64,000 nucleotides of DNA from Porphyridium purpureum (GCA_008690995.1 VRMN01000001.1:5270001-5334000); one strand, 5' to 3'; positions 48,134 to 57,991 are shown, counted from the stretch's first letter. Made by a program: numbers and translations. The notes: generated by a model not told the origin, from the letters alone.

Positions 48134-51100
48134 CTATCGGCCTCCTCCTCTGCGTGGTGCCACCGACGGATTGTGCGAATGAGGCGCAGGAGCATTAAGT
48201 TGGAAAACAACGTTCGCTGTGCTACTGAGTCCCGGAATCGTACCTGCGGATGCGCCACCCCCGCCAATGCTTCGCCGCATACCCATGGCGCTAGCGCCCT
48301 CGAACTGCATGCGTGAATGATTCTGACGCGCAGCTGGAGACACCAGACCCGGAACGCTCATCAGGAAGTACGCGTGGAGCTTCGGGCCCGCGGCGGGCTG
48401 CTGTCCGAGACCATAGTGAGGAGCCCATCCTGGCGTTGCGTACAAGGTCCCTGAATTTCCCTGAGACAGGGCACTTCCAACGCCGATATTGGCGGCGGCG
48501 CCCGGAGGCGTGGCCCACTGATATTGCTGCTGTTGCTGCTGCGGTGGCGATACTATCTTGCCTCCTCGGCCTTGCCCGCCCGCCGGTGACGAAGCGGTAA
48601 TTTTACCACGACCATTTCCCACGCCGCGCCCACGCGTGCCGGCAGCTTGCAGCTGCTGTGGTTGCGGAGGCTGCTGACCAGAGGCCAAATTACTGTTGTT
48701 TCTAATGGAAGGGCCAGTACGATTGCCAAAACGACGCGCCGGCGGGGCATTGCGCGCATAGATCAGCCGTTTCGAAGCAATACCTAACGGACCCATCTTG
48801 GCTACTTTCCAACCCAAGCGCCCGGAAGCCATCTCCACTTTGTCCTCCACATCCAGCGTCGCAGTCAGTGTGGGCGCTGTCGGTAGCAGATGACACAAAT
48901 GAGGCTTGCTCGCGTGGAGGCGAAAGATTGCAAACACGGTCCCAGAAACCACGTCCGAAAAAGAACGGGCGTCGTGCGACACGAGACCAAACATGATACC
49001 ATTGCTCTCCTCCTGAGATATTTTTTCTGCGGCGGCGCCCAGAGAAAGCCGCTGAATGTGTTGTCCCAAGGAGGTGCACGCGTTCGTAGCGATCAGCGCT
49101 TCTCCAAACGTGTTTCTATGTATTTCCTCCTCTGTCAAATACTTCTTGCGCGGTTCAAGTGCCTGACGCAGACGGACTTCGTCGATAAAGGGAAGCAGTG
49201 CAACACCTTGCCAGGCAAAACGCTTTCCTTCCATATCAATCTCAAAATCGACTGGATAAAAGTCGATGATGGGAGAGGATGAATGGTCCATGAGCTCTTT
49301 GTACGCCGGTGGAAGCACACCGTCCGCACTGGCTGCCGGTAGGACGCTCATGAGCTGCTCGAGCGGGGTAAAAATCCGACCATGCTCAAATACCATATCT
49401 TCGCTCGTGACCGAACACTCTGCCAGGTCGCTTGCGAAAGGCGCATAGTGATAAGCATAGTACCACTCCCAGCTCACACAGCCTCGGTAATAGTACCGCA
49501 TCACCCATACTAGCCCTTCAAAGTAGGCTTTTGCAAAATCATCCTTCATTTTCTTGAAAGAGGCATCGCTGATATCCCAGCGCAGCTTTTCGCGGTAGTA
49601 ACGAAGCTTCCAGCCTTCGTCGTGCAGCCGGACCTTGTCTTCGTGTGGGGCCACGATTTGCATATCCTTGACGCGTGATTTGACGTCGTCCTTGAATTTC
49701 AGGAGGTCGCCGGCAGACACTTTGGTCAGGCCAACAGAGCGATCAGAGTCTTCGTCCGAGGTCGTATCTGACGTGACTGGGCCTTCACCTTGGCCTGATG
49801 TGCTAGTTTCTTCTACATTTCCTGCGTTCGTTGCTTCTAATGCTACACTGCGCGCCGCTTCACCCGCTTTCTCGTCCTCGTCTGCGACAGACTTTTCGAC
49901 AGCTACGCCACGCTGTCGTTCAGATGCGCCAGCAGTGAGAGCAACACCGTTTTCATCGCCCTCCACTTTTATATCTTCGTGCCTGGCATTTTCTGACGCT
50001 TTGACGTGCGGCGAATTCTCTGCTTTTGGCTTTTTCTGAATGTGCTCCTGAGTATCCGAACCTGCAATCTCGTTCTTTACCAAAGATCCCCTCAAAGTGG
50101 CCGAAGCATTACTCAACGCCGCGGATCTTTTCTGCCCCAGCTTCACTTTCTTTCGTCTTTCGCCGAGAACATCATTTGCACGGCCAAGCGCGACTCCTTC
50201 GTCCTCCAAGGGATTCGTTCCATGGCCAAGTTGCATCATAAGAGCGTGCGCAGCAAACGGTGGGTCTGGCTCTGCTTCTCGCTCTCCTTCTAGCTTTGCT
50301 TGGGGATCGGCTTCTGGCTCTTGCACGGACGGACTTGGTGTGGCGAGAGTATGCTGGCTACTCTCCGTCATTTGAGCAGCGGGCATTGCCATGCCATACG
50401 GCTGACTTTCATGCTTCCCACTGTCACTTTTTGCCATACGTGCACTGACGTTCGGGCTGCTTCGAGCTGCCTGTTGCTCTTGCATTCTTTTCTCATTTGC
50501 GACGCGTTGACGAAAAACTTCGAATTCCATTTCGCCGATTTCTCGAAGCAGCAACCGGGCCGTGTCCAGATTCGGCTCGCCCATCCCGTCTGTGAGATAG
50601 CCGTGGGTTGGAACTGTATCCTTGTATGCTTCGATGAGGAAGTCAATCGCACCTTCTCGAATTTCAAGCGAAGGAAGATGAGGCAGGAAATCGTTCCCGA
50701 CAAAGAAGCACATAAACACAAAATCATCAACAACGCGCTCAAAATCAAATCGAAACTGAGCATCTACTGCCGCCGCTGCTTCCACGATCGGGTCCTTGAA
50801 TTCCAGGAAAAGGTATTCGCGGAGCACACGGATGTGCAAGAACTGGAAGGGCTTTCTTCCCAGACCGAGCTCTGCCAGAGTTCCTTTAATGACCGAGCGG
50901 GTGGATCCATCTGGGAGGCGGACGTTCGTGAACTGTGGGGGCCCGGCGGCCGCAGCTCCCTTTCTTTGTGATCGGTCCACATCCGACTGCATGCGGTTTC
51001 CGTGACCTTTCTTGTTAAAATCCACAAACTCGCGTAGAATTGTAAAATGCGCTTCGTGTGTCGCGAGGCCAAGCATGATCAAATCAGCGTCGAGACCGTA

Positions 51101-51790
51101 CATGACGTGCTTTGTCGATGCATCATAACCGCTTTGCAGCCGCTGCTGCCTGATAAACTCGGCGATTTTGTGCTCGCCTTCCCCCGGTACCGAGGCGTCG
51201 CTGAGCACAATGTGCAAATTTGCCCAAGCTGGATCTGAACTTACTTTATAGTCCACATGCCGACGCAGAGTCACAGCAAGCCTGTCCATAAATGGTGTTC
51301 CGGGCGTGATCACATTCGAGTCGAATCGCTTTTCCGCGGCCTCGCCCGTGTCCACCAAGAGCCCCTTCTTTTTCCACTCCTTGCGCAGCTTGCCCTGTTC
51401 GGCGACCTCGAGCTCGGCCTCCTGTGCGGCCCGAAACCTTCGCGAGCGCTGCTGGTTGATCTTTGCACGAGGTGCCACGCCATCGATGGCCATGTACACC
51501 ATTTTACGTGGGCGCACAATGCGCATGAGGCGATCAACGTAGCGCATCACCTCTTCGAACATTTCCTCCTCCGTGGTGGGTGCCGGGCGATCCTCCGGGT
51601 GTGTACACGGGTGAATAATGCCATTCATGTCCAAATACAGCGCGTCAAACTCGACGCCGTTCGGATTTGCCGCGCTCGCGTCGATGGGAATTTCGCCTCC
51701 ATCCGCGTCGACCACGACCTCCTCCACGCACTCTACCAGAATCTTCGGGTAGCGCATGGACAACCACCTAAAAAATGCCGGAATCCCCAT
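48134..51790 (-). CDS. XRN2: 5'-3' exoribonuclease of the XRN2/Rat1 type
   Basis: The protein has 1218 residues. It starts MGIPAFFRWLSMRYPKIL, the canonical XRN N-terminus. The catalytic acidic motifs appear in order: LYLDMNGIIHP, MAIDGVAPRAKINQQRSRRF, LSDASVPGEGEHKI, YGLDADLIMLGLATHE and FFVGNDFLPHLPSLEI. A large polar insertion (about 460-690) separates the two catalytic blocks. The second conserved block is near 740-800 (WVMRYYYRGCVSWEWYYAYHYAPFASDL). The C-terminus is Gly/Gln/Asn/Pro-rich and probably disordered. The insertion after the LGLATHE block lacks the CCHC zinc finger seen in animal and plant nuclear XRNs. XRN2 degrades RNA in the nucleus and helps terminate RNA polymerase II; nuclear rather than cytosolic location is inferred. 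Five GTAC motifs lie about 340-400 bases upstream. Confidence 0.93.
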   Translation of the reverse strand: MGIPAFFRWLSMRYPKILVECVEEVVVDADGGEIPIDASAANPNGVEFDALYLDMNGIIHPCTHPEDRPAPTTEEEMFEEVMRYVDRLMRIVRPRKMVYMAIDGVAPRAKINQQRSRRFRAAQEAELEVAEQGKLRKEWKKKGLLVDTGEAAEKRFDSNVITPGTPFMDRLAVTLRRHVDYKVSSDPAWANLHIVLSDASVPGEGEHKIAEFIRQQRLQSGYDASTKHVMYGLDADLIMLGLATHEAHFTILREFVDFNKKGHGNRMQSDVDRSQRKGAAAAGPPQFTNVRLPDGSTRSVIKGTLAELGLGRKPFQFLHIRVLREYLFLEFKDPIVEAAAAVDAQFRFDFERVVDDFVFMCFFVGNDFLPHLPSLEIREGAIDFLIEAYKDTVPTHGYLTDGMGEPNLDTARLLLREIGEMEFEVFRQRVANEKRMQEQQAARSSPNVSARMAKSDSGKHESQPYGMAMPAAQMTESSQHTLATPSPSVQEPEADPQAKLEGEREAEPDPPFAAHALMMQLGHGTNPLEDEGVALGRANDVLGERRKKVKLGQKRSAALSNASATLRGSLVKNEIAGSDTQEHIQKKPKAENSPHVKASENARHEDIKVEGDENGVALTAGASERQRGVAVEKSVADEDEKAGEAARSVALEATNAGNVEETSTSGQGEGPVTSDTTSDEDSDRSVGLTKVSAGDLLKFKDDVKSRVKDMQIVAPHEDKVRLHDEGWKLRYYREKLRWDISDASFKKMKDDFAKAYFEGLVWVMRYYYRGCVSWEWYYAYHYAPFASDLAECSVTSEDMVFEHGRIFTPLEQLMSVLPAASADGVLPPAYKELMDHSSSPIIDFYPVDFEIDMEGKRFAWQGVALLPFIDEVRLRQALEPRKKYLTEEEIHRNTFGEALIATNACTSLGQHIQRLSLGAAAEKISQEESNGIMFGLVSHDARSFSDVVSGTVFAIFRLHASKPHLCHLLPTAPTLTATLDVEDKVEMASGRLGWKVAKMGPLGIASKRLIYARNAPPARRFGNRTGPSIRNNSNLASGQQPPQPQQLQAAGTRGRGVGNGRGKITASSPAGGQGRGGKIVSPPQQQQQQYQWATPPGAAANIGVGSALSQGNSGTLYATPGWAPHYGLGQQPAAGPKLHAYFLMSVPGLVSPAARQNHSRMQFEGASAMGMRRSIGGGGASAGTIPGLSSTANVVFQLNAPAPHSHNPSVAPRRGGGR

Positions 51791-52128
51791 TGTTCCCAGG
51801 CATACACACGCGCTGACCCCCAAGCGCACGCTCCTTGTGTGACCTCCTTCTCGCTTTCCGAGCGTCCGTTGACCTTTGCCCCTTCACTCCGTCCCCGTCG
51901 AATCCCCGTTTCGCATACAGCCAAACCAGCACACCCCAAACGCGGAGAATACACGGCCTTCAAACAAGACGCGTTCTTGGCCAAGCTCTGCGCGGGGGAT
52001 ATGCAGCGCAACGTGGCCCAGCAACCCACCTCGCGGCCCCGTCGTCCACTCGCGCTTGCTCCGTGCCGTCTCGTCTCACACTCCGTCCCCTCAAAGTGGC
52101 GCCGCCTACGAACACGCGTTGCACGTGC

Positions 52129-52189
52129 ACTGTACACAAACGTGCTGGAAGTACACTATGGTGTACTGTCATGTACAGTTTGGGTACAG
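52129..52189 (-). promoter_or_regulatory. Dense GTAC motif cluster upstream of XRN2
   Basis: Five GTAC cores lie within 61 bases (ACTGTAC, AGTACAC, GTGTACT, TGTACAGT, GGTACAG), about 340-400 bases from the XRN2 ATG. Together with 38,996-39,073 it is among the densest non-tandem clusters in the window. Confidence 0.5.
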
Positions 52190-53225
52190 ATGTGGCGGGC
52201 ACGTGGAACGCGCAGGTCGCTGCGAAGGGCGCGGACAACGCGTGCAGCAGATGGCGACTGGACGTGCAACGAGTGCGCAGACCCTGCGCCGAATCCGCAT
52301 CTGATCGTGTGCGTGAGTGTGTGAGTGGGCTCGAAAAGGTCTGCAAGGCAGAAGCGAGTCATGTTGAGATGCCGTGCTCAGGATGCTGGAGATGTGTCAG
52401 TTCTGGTCATGGTCCTGAGGAGCAGGAGTGGACGTCAGAGGAAAGGTGAATGTGAAGTGGCACAACACTGACACACTCGAGGCGTTTAAGGTTTGCCAAA
52501 AAGGAATAACACAGTTGTCATGTTTGACATGTATCTTTTTGCAATATATCTGGGGCTCTTGTTTCCCGGCAGGAAGTGACGAACGTACATCCTGCTTGTG
52601 ACGCACCTCTAGACGAGCAGCTTTGTTGCCCGCTGCCTAAAGCTCCTGCTGATTCATTCGTCGCATCCTCGGGACCTCGCGCTGAATGAAGCAACTGCTC
52701 TAGAACGGGATGGCGTCACCGCAGAGGCCATCCTCAAGCTGACGGATGGAGTGCCGCTTGAACGCACATACTTCCTTGAGGGCTTTATGCTAGTTCTTAC
52801 TTGCACCACGCGCCGCGCAGCAATGACCGCGACTCTCACTCGAAAAGGATTCGCGGCCCGGTGAGCTTTTCTTGCGCGTGACTTTCCACCCAATCTGCAT
52901 GGTCTGAGTGCGGACTCGCGCACTGCGCCAAGTTCGTTGCCGCACTTGCATGCTAAGTAGACGTCGCGCGCCACTCACATTTCAAGCTGCAACAGCGATT
53001 TGGCCCACTCGGAACCATACAAGACTCTAAACTTGTGTCGATCTTTTACGATTGCGCCACATGCCGACGTCGTGTACTCAAAAAGATTTAGTCACAGAGC
53101 GGTCACCGAAAGTCAGAAATGAGGGGCAATTGCATCCATCGACATGTTTTCTTTTAAACAAAGCTTGTCGCCACCATATTCTTGCAATCATGCCTTCTCG
53201 GCAGACATTTCCTGTAAGCACTACA
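52190..53225. other. About 1 kb spacer without a recognised gene
   Basis: It lies between the XRN2 promoter and the 3' end of the peroxiredoxin gene. Open frames are short and lack family likeness. No RNA gene was recognised. Confidence 0.4.
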
Positions 53226-54008
53226 TTACGACTTGCTTGCCTGCTTCAGTACAAACTCAGAGGCCTGAGCCACTGAATCGCCCGGTGAAACCTGGTTTGC
53301 GATGAGAAGCACTTTACCTCCCTTCTCGACAACCACGTGGGACCGAGCGATCGAACCGGGCGCCTTGTGAGCTCCAAACGCCTTGATCAGCGTGTGTTGA
53401 GGGTCACACAAAAGGTGATACCCGAGTCCATACTTTGTTTTCCAGTTCAGCTGGCTTTTGGGCTTGTCGGCGCTGAGACCATACACGTCGTACCCCGCCG
53501 CGGTGATGGGCGTCAGGTTGTCGTTGAAGCCGCACGCCTGCTTGGTACATCCCGGCGTGTTCGCCTTTGGATACATGAAAAAGACGCAGCCGCGCTCTTT
53601 CACGAGGTCGCCCAGCTTGCACGTTTCGCCATTCTCGTTCTCAAGCTCGAGCTCTAGGGGGAGCGAGTCGCCCACGGCGACCTTTTTGACAGATGCCTTT
53701 GTCGGAACAGATCCTGACGGCTCTCCCGCAGCTTCCGCCGCCGGCACCGGCGCAGTAGCGGGAGCGCTCGGCATCGGCGCAGCAGCGGGAGCGTTTGGCA
53801 CCGGCGCGGCAGCCGAAGCGCTTGGCTCCGCGGCAACTGGCTTGGCGGGCTCCTTCGCGTCACCATCGCCATGCGCCAGCTTGGCCTTTTTCTGCGGCTT
53901 GGGCTTTGCTGCCGCGGAATTTGCGGCCCCCGCGGGCGGCGCGGGTGCCTTTCCACCACTTCGCGTGCCCACCATCCTCTGCAGCCTGTGTTGGACTTGC
54001 CTAAACAT
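53226..54008 (-). CDS. Peroxiredoxin Q/BCP-type thiol peroxidase
   Basis: The protein has 260 residues from MFRQVQHRLQRM. An N-terminal basic stretch and a long Ala/Pro/Lys-rich low-complexity region (about 15-105, including KPKPQKKAKLAHG and PVPNAPAAAPMPSAPA) precede the thioredoxin-fold domain. That domain carries PKANTPGCTKQACGFND near residue 150. The C-x4-C pair holds peroxidatic and resolving cysteines, as in PrxQ and yeast nuclear Dot5. It reduces peroxides using thioredoxin. The basic leader could target a plastid, or the Lys-rich region a nucleus. In-frame ATGs at 54,080 and 53,972 are alternatives. The GTAC pair at 54,086-54,103 is only a few bases from the first of these, which favours a start further in. 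Confidence 0.85.
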   Translation of the reverse strand: MFRQVQHRLQRMVGTRSGGKAPAPPAGAANSAAAKPKPQKKAKLAHGDGDAKEPAKPVAAEPSASAAAPVPNAPAAAPMPSAPATAPVPAAEAAGEPSGSVPTKASVKKVAVGDSLPLELELENENGETCKLGDLVKERGCVFFMYPKANTPGCTKQACGFNDNLTPITAAGYDVYGLSADKPKSQLNWKTKYGLGYHLLCDPQHTLIKAFGAHKAPGSIARSHVVVEKGGKVLLIANQVSPGDSVAQASEFVLKQASKS

Positions 54009-54085
54009 GCACTGCGCCTCGCCCCCGTCCTTGCGCGCCAACGCACCATCACCCCAACGGCTGCCAGGTTCCAAACTCATAAAAA

Positions 54086-54103
54086 GTACAGTGAGTGTAC
54101 AGT
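54086..54103 (-). promoter_or_regulatory. Direct pair of GTACAGT upstream of peroxiredoxin
   Basis: GTACAGT at 54,086-54,092 and 54,097-54,103 are direct copies spaced 11 bases apart, about one helical turn. They lie between the ADSS stop and the peroxiredoxin start. The 11-base spacing equals that of the tandem array at 62,345. Confidence 0.45.
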
Positions 54104-54252
54104 TGACGGGCTCTGTGCGTGTGTTCGAGCGATGGCCGCGCGCAAACCTTCTCGAGGTCGCGCGCCTGAGTGGACGCCGACGACATTGGAGTACGTATTC
54201 ACACGCTACGACAGCTGGCAAACCTGCTTTACTGAATTAAAGCAACTCGATC

Positions 54253-55533
54253 TCATCTGCGATCGATGATGGCGTCGCGCGCGGCGCCCACGCCGATAAA
54301 CTGAATCGGCACCTCCAAAAAGTCCTCAATGTACTTCACATACAGCTGCGCGTTCAGAGGCAGCTCGTCAAAGCGACGCGCGTGCGAGATGTCGACCCCT
54401 TTCCATCCCGGTAACTCGATGTATTCCACCTCTACCTCCCACAACTTGTCCAGGTCCGACGGGTAGTAAGAAAGCGCCGCGCCGCAAAACTTATACTTCA
54501 CACCGACTTTGACAGTCTCAAAATGAGACATAATGTCCAGCTTTGTGAGACAAATCGCAGTGTATCCATTGAGCGTGGTTGTGTACTTCAGCAAGCAGAG
54601 GTCAAGCCAGCCGCAGCGTCGCGGTCGGCCTGTCGTCGAGCCAAACTCAAAGCCGCGATCCTGTAGCGTTTTGCCAACGTCGTTAAGCTGTTCAGTCGGG
54701 AAAGGACCTTCGCCCACGCGCGTCGTATACGCCTTGACCACGCCATACACGGTTTTGAGCTTTTGTGGCGCAATGCCGAGCCCCGTGAAGATGCCACCGA
54801 TGGTGCAGTTGCTTGACGTGACGTACGGATACGTGCCAAAGTCAATGTCAAGCAGTGCGGCGTTCGCACCCTCCACCATGGTTGGAATACCCGCATCAAG
54901 CTTTGAGTTCACAAAAGAGACCGAATCGGTGATGTTTGGCTCCAGCGCATGCGCCAACTTGTAATACTTGGCGATCTCGGCGCGCGTATCATGCTCAAAG
55001 TTTCCGAAGCGCATTTTCTGCTCCGTGACATTCCGGCGGTACTTTTCCGGGAAATTGCGAAAGCGCCGGATATCGCCAACGCGCAACCCGTCACGCGAGG
55101 CTTTGCTTGTGTAGCAGGGTCCGATGCCCTTACGCGTGGTGCCAATCTTGCCGCCCGCGCGTTCGGTTTCGCGCAGCCCGTCCACGGTTTGGTGGTAGTC
55201 AAAGACAAGATGAGCGCGGTCCGACAGAAACACGCGCTCCATGACGTATACGCCCTGCTTCTCCAGCGCCGCCGCCTCCTCGAGCATGGACGCGAGATGG
55301 ACCACCACACCGTTACCGATCAGTGCAATGGTATGCGTGTGCAGCAGCGACGACGGCAGCAAGTGGAACTTGTACTTGACGCCTTCCACCACAACCGTGT
55401 GACCAGCATTGGCGCCTCCATTACACCGCGCCGAGACGTCGAACGCGTCGCCGAGCGCATCGATCAACTTGCCTTTACCCTCATCGCCCCATTGCGCGCC
55501 CAACACCACCACCAACGCCGGCTCCCGCTTCAT
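54253..55533 (-). CDS. ADSS: Adenylosuccinate synthetase
   Basis: The protein has 426 residues. It joins IMP and aspartate with GTP in the first committed step to AMP. The N-terminal GTP-binding loop GAQWGDEGKGK (about 11-21), NGGANAGHTV, GTTRKGIGPCY, the IMP/aspartate-binding region SVSFVNSKLDAG and STTGRPRRCGWLD are all present. The length is normal. The open frame extends 10 codons further to a GTG; the first ATG (MKREPALVVVLG) leaves almost no leader. That suggests a cytosolic enzyme, whereas plant homologues are plastid-targeted with a long leader. It is divergent from the CENP-C candidate and shares its motif-rich spacer. Confidence 0.96.
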   Translation of the reverse strand: MKREPALVVVLGAQWGDEGKGKLIDALGDAFDVSARCNGGANAGHTVVVEGVKYKFHLLPSSLLHTHTIALIGNGVVVHLASMLEEAAALEKQGVYVMERVFLSDRAHLVFDYHQTVDGLRETERAGGKIGTTRKGIGPCYTSKASRDGLRVGDIRRFRNFPEKYRRNVTEQKMRFGNFEHDTRAEIAKYYKLAHALEPNITDSVSFVNSKLDAGIPTMVEGANAALLDIDFGTYPYVTSSNCTIGGIFTGLGIAPQKLKTVYGVVKAYTTRVGEGPFPTEQLNDVGKTLQDRGFEFGSTTGRPRRCGWLDLCLLKYTTTLNGYTAICLTKLDIMSHFETVKVGVKYKFCGAALSYYPSDLDKLWEVEVEYIELPGWKGVDISHARRFDELPLNAQLYVKYIEDFLEVPIQFIGVGAARDAIIDRR

Positions 55534-55724
55534 CTGCGCTGCTTCGCCGTCCCGCACGGACACATGCGCAAGCCGCGCGCGTCAGATGCTCAGCGGCCCC
55601 CCTCTTCTCGCCTCTCCCGCTTTCCCTGCGTCAACTCGACTCGCACAGGCGATGGCCGCCGCCTTTCTCCTTGCCACGAGCCGGCACAGCAATCGGCGGC
55701 GCTGCCGCAATCTCGCGTGCGAAA

Positions 55725-55763
55725 GTACAGTCTCACTGTACCTGTAACTGAACTTGAGTACAG
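55725..55763. promoter_or_regulatory. Inverted GTAC pair in the ADSS/CENP-C divergent promoter
   Basis: GTACAGT (55,725-55,731) and ACTGTAC (55,735-55,741) form a perfect inverted repeat with a 3-base spacer. A further GAGTACAG lies at 55,756-55,763. The cluster is about 190 bases from the ADSS ATG and 200 from the CENP-C ATG, so it can serve both. Confidence 0.5.
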
Positions 55764-55963
55764 CGCGTGCCAGTGACCGTTACGCGGTTGTTCGCGTTCA
55801 AACATTTGAACGGGAGCAGTCAAGTTCAGTGTCATTCGGGAGGTGAGGGGCAGACGCTAGTTGAATGGAAGAGGAGAGGCATCATTGTGTCACGGGTCAA
55901 GGAGGAGAGCATGAGCGTTGGTGAGAGAGTCTGCGTGCGGTAAGCCAGCGGTCCGAGGTCGCG

Positions 55964-57991
55964 ATGGTCGGTCGCAATGTCACACTGGCGCAAGCGCTGC
56001 GGCGTGCGCCGCAGGAAATGATCGCCGCGCCACACGACCGCGAACGGTGGTTTGTGCAGAGCGCGTGGCACGCGGATTTGTTTGGCAAGCCTCACGAAAA
56101 TGGTGAAGTCAAGCAGGCAAAGTCGCCAATGCTGCCTGGTTGCGGCAAAGAGGCGGGTGAAGACCCGCTTGGCCTGCACGCATTCCTCGCTGCACTTCGC
56201 GTGGAGCAGCTTCGGGCGCATGATGATGACGTGTGCTCCGATGTCTCCTCCACAACCAGCGGGAAAGATTTGGGTTGGAACGACGCAAAGCCCCACACAG
56301 AGCCGAGAGAATGGGACGAGCGAGAATTCGAACGTCTATACCACGCTCGGTCAGCTTTCACACGGCAGGCGAACCTTGCAATACCGCATGATCCCGATTC
56401 GGATGGCGTGCGCGCATCTGCTGAAGAGCAGGTGGACAAATCTTGGCCGGAGCTGCCTGCAGAGCAAGTGCAAGTTGTCGATATGCAGGTGTCTGCAGAC
56501 GAAGAGTTGATGGGTCCGGACGACGAATCGACGGTCCAGGAGGACTCAGTACAAACTCGTGATCTGTCGTCTCCCGGCACCATGTGTGCAGTAGTTTGCG
56601 AGGCGGCCCAGGGACAGCGCCGCTCGATCTCGAGACGCAGCAGCCTGACCCATCCAGCAGAGTCTCGTGCGCGCTTGTCCGCCAAATTCGTGGCAATGGG
56701 CGTCCAGGTCACCGACTGGGTGACCTCGACGATTCCCACGACAAAAAGTGTCGGTGTGCAGGTCGACCGCATGGATCTTCTTCTCGGCAGTCGAGTTGAT
56801 GCTCGCAGTGACACCGGCGGAGAGCATGCCGTGAGCGCACTGACGGTGGACGTGGGTGTCCAGATCGATGACTCGAGTGGTGACGAATATGTACACATGG
56901 ATTATCAAGGTACTGAGTATGGCAATGACTGTGCTGTTGACAGCGAAGGTGAAGATCTTAAGCACCATGATTTCGAGCACGGTGACGAGGTCGATACACG
57001 TGAACTCAGCTATGATCTGCGTTTACGTGTTGCAGATGACATGCGTGTTCCTGTTCCGGCCGCCACCGCGTTGCCCGAAGAGGATATTCTGGAGGAAGAA
57101 CAAGAGGAAGGAGCGTCAGCCATCAAACGGTCTCTCCTGTTTGACGATGAGCAAGGCCGTGTGACGACACAAACCGTGCGCGACCCGGCAGCCGCTAAAA
57201 AGCATGGCGGCTCCGCGCAAAACGCTGCACCCCTTCGTGAGCGCCTGAAGAAAGCAGCATCAAAGGCGCCTTCGCGTGGCATTTCCAAGCCGCGCGAGGA
57301 GGCAAAGCGGTTTGTCCACTTGAAACCGAGAGAAGCGGGAGTCACAGTCATCGATGCAACAACGGGCTGTGCACGGGAGACAAGCCCCACACATGGCAGC
57401 CATGCAAACGTGCGCCGCAGCAGCCGCATTCGGTTTCCTGTGCTCAAATTCTGGAAGAATGAGCGCGTGGTGTACGAGCGCCGTCAGAGCATGGATATGC
57501 CTGTGATCTCAGAGATCATCGAGCTGGAGAACGACTCGAGTCCGGAGGCTGAACGGTACGTGGGACGAGCCCAGTACCATCGGCGAGGCACCGCGGCCAT
57601 GCGCGAGCGCGCCTCGCCGAGACTATCCAACAGGAAGAGGCGGCCAGCGAATATGGACGAAGCGTCTTCCGATGTGGACGAGGACTCGCCTGGATTCGAT
57701 TCGCAGCGCATTCAAAGCTCGGCGGCGGGCGCGACACGGACCCAACCGGGGTCAGGCAAGTCCAAGCGCGAGGTGCAACCAAAGAAGCGGCGGTTGGTAT
57801 CTGACAAAAGCAACCGCGTCAACAACACTAGCAGCAGTAAGAAACGGCGGCGGCGCACATCGACAGACTCTGAGCCGTGCATCGAGGCCACGCCACTATC
57901 CAAACAAATGGCTCTGTTGCTTGCGTCGCCAACCGCAGCAGAAACGTCGTCGCCCGAATCCGAAGCAAGGTACATGGCACGCTTCCAATAA
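55964..57991 (+). CDS. CENPC: CENP-C-like kinetochore protein
   Basis: The protein has 675 residues, mostly acidic and Ser-rich and predicted disordered. Around residues 482-503 it carries VRRSSRIRFPVLKFWKNERV. This fits the CENP-C motif (R-R-S-x-R-x-R-x-x-P-L-x-[FY]-W-x-x-E-R) that binds the centromeric nucleosome, contacting the H2A/H2B acidic patch through Arg and the CENP-A tail through the Trp. The stretch after it (MPVISEIIELEND) contains nothing like the Mif2/CENP-C cupin dimerisation domain, and the protein ends in a Lys/Arg-rich tail with KKRRLV and KKRRRRTS nuclear signals. Three short VGVQV/VGVQI-type repeats lie at about residues 245-310. The identification rests on one motif of about 20 residues. 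A chance AT-hook or histone-binding protein is the alternative. Confidence 0.72.
   Translation: MVGRNVTLAQALRRAPQEMIAAPHDRERWFVQSAWHADLFGKPHENGEVKQAKSPMLPGCGKEAGEDPLGLHAFLAALRVEQLRAHDDDVCSDVSSTTSGKDLGWNDAKPHTEPREWDEREFERLYHARSAFTRQANLAIPHDPDSDGVRASAEEQVDKSWPELPAEQVQVVDMQVSADEELMGPDDESTVQEDSVQTRDLSSPGTMCAVVCEAAQGQRRSISRRSSLTHPAESRARLSAKFVAMGVQVTDWVTSTIPTTKSVGVQVDRMDLLLGSRVDARSDTGGEHAVSALTVDVGVQIDDSSGDEYVHMDYQGTEYGNDCAVDSEGEDLKHHDFEHGDEVDTRELSYDLRLRVADDMRVPVPAATALPEEDILEEEQEEGASAIKRSLLFDDEQGRVTTQTVRDPAAAKKHGGSAQNAAPLRERLKKAASKAPSRGISKPREEAKRFVHLKPREAGVTVIDATTGCARETSPTHGSHANVRRSSRIRFPVLKFWKNERVVYERRQSMDMPVISEIIELENDSSPEAERYVGRAQYHRRGTAAMRERASPRLSNRKRRPANMDEASSDVDEDSPGFDSQRIQSSAAGATRTQPGSGKSKREVQPKKRRLVSDKSNRVNNTSSSKKRRRRTSTDSEPCIEATPLSKQMALLLASPTAAETSSPESEARYMARFQ

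Noticed and set aside
51257-52324. Plus-strand frame of 355 codons over the start of XRN2
   Set aside because: Antisense to the well-supported XRN2 N-terminus, with Cys/His/Arg-rich composition typical of a shadow frame.
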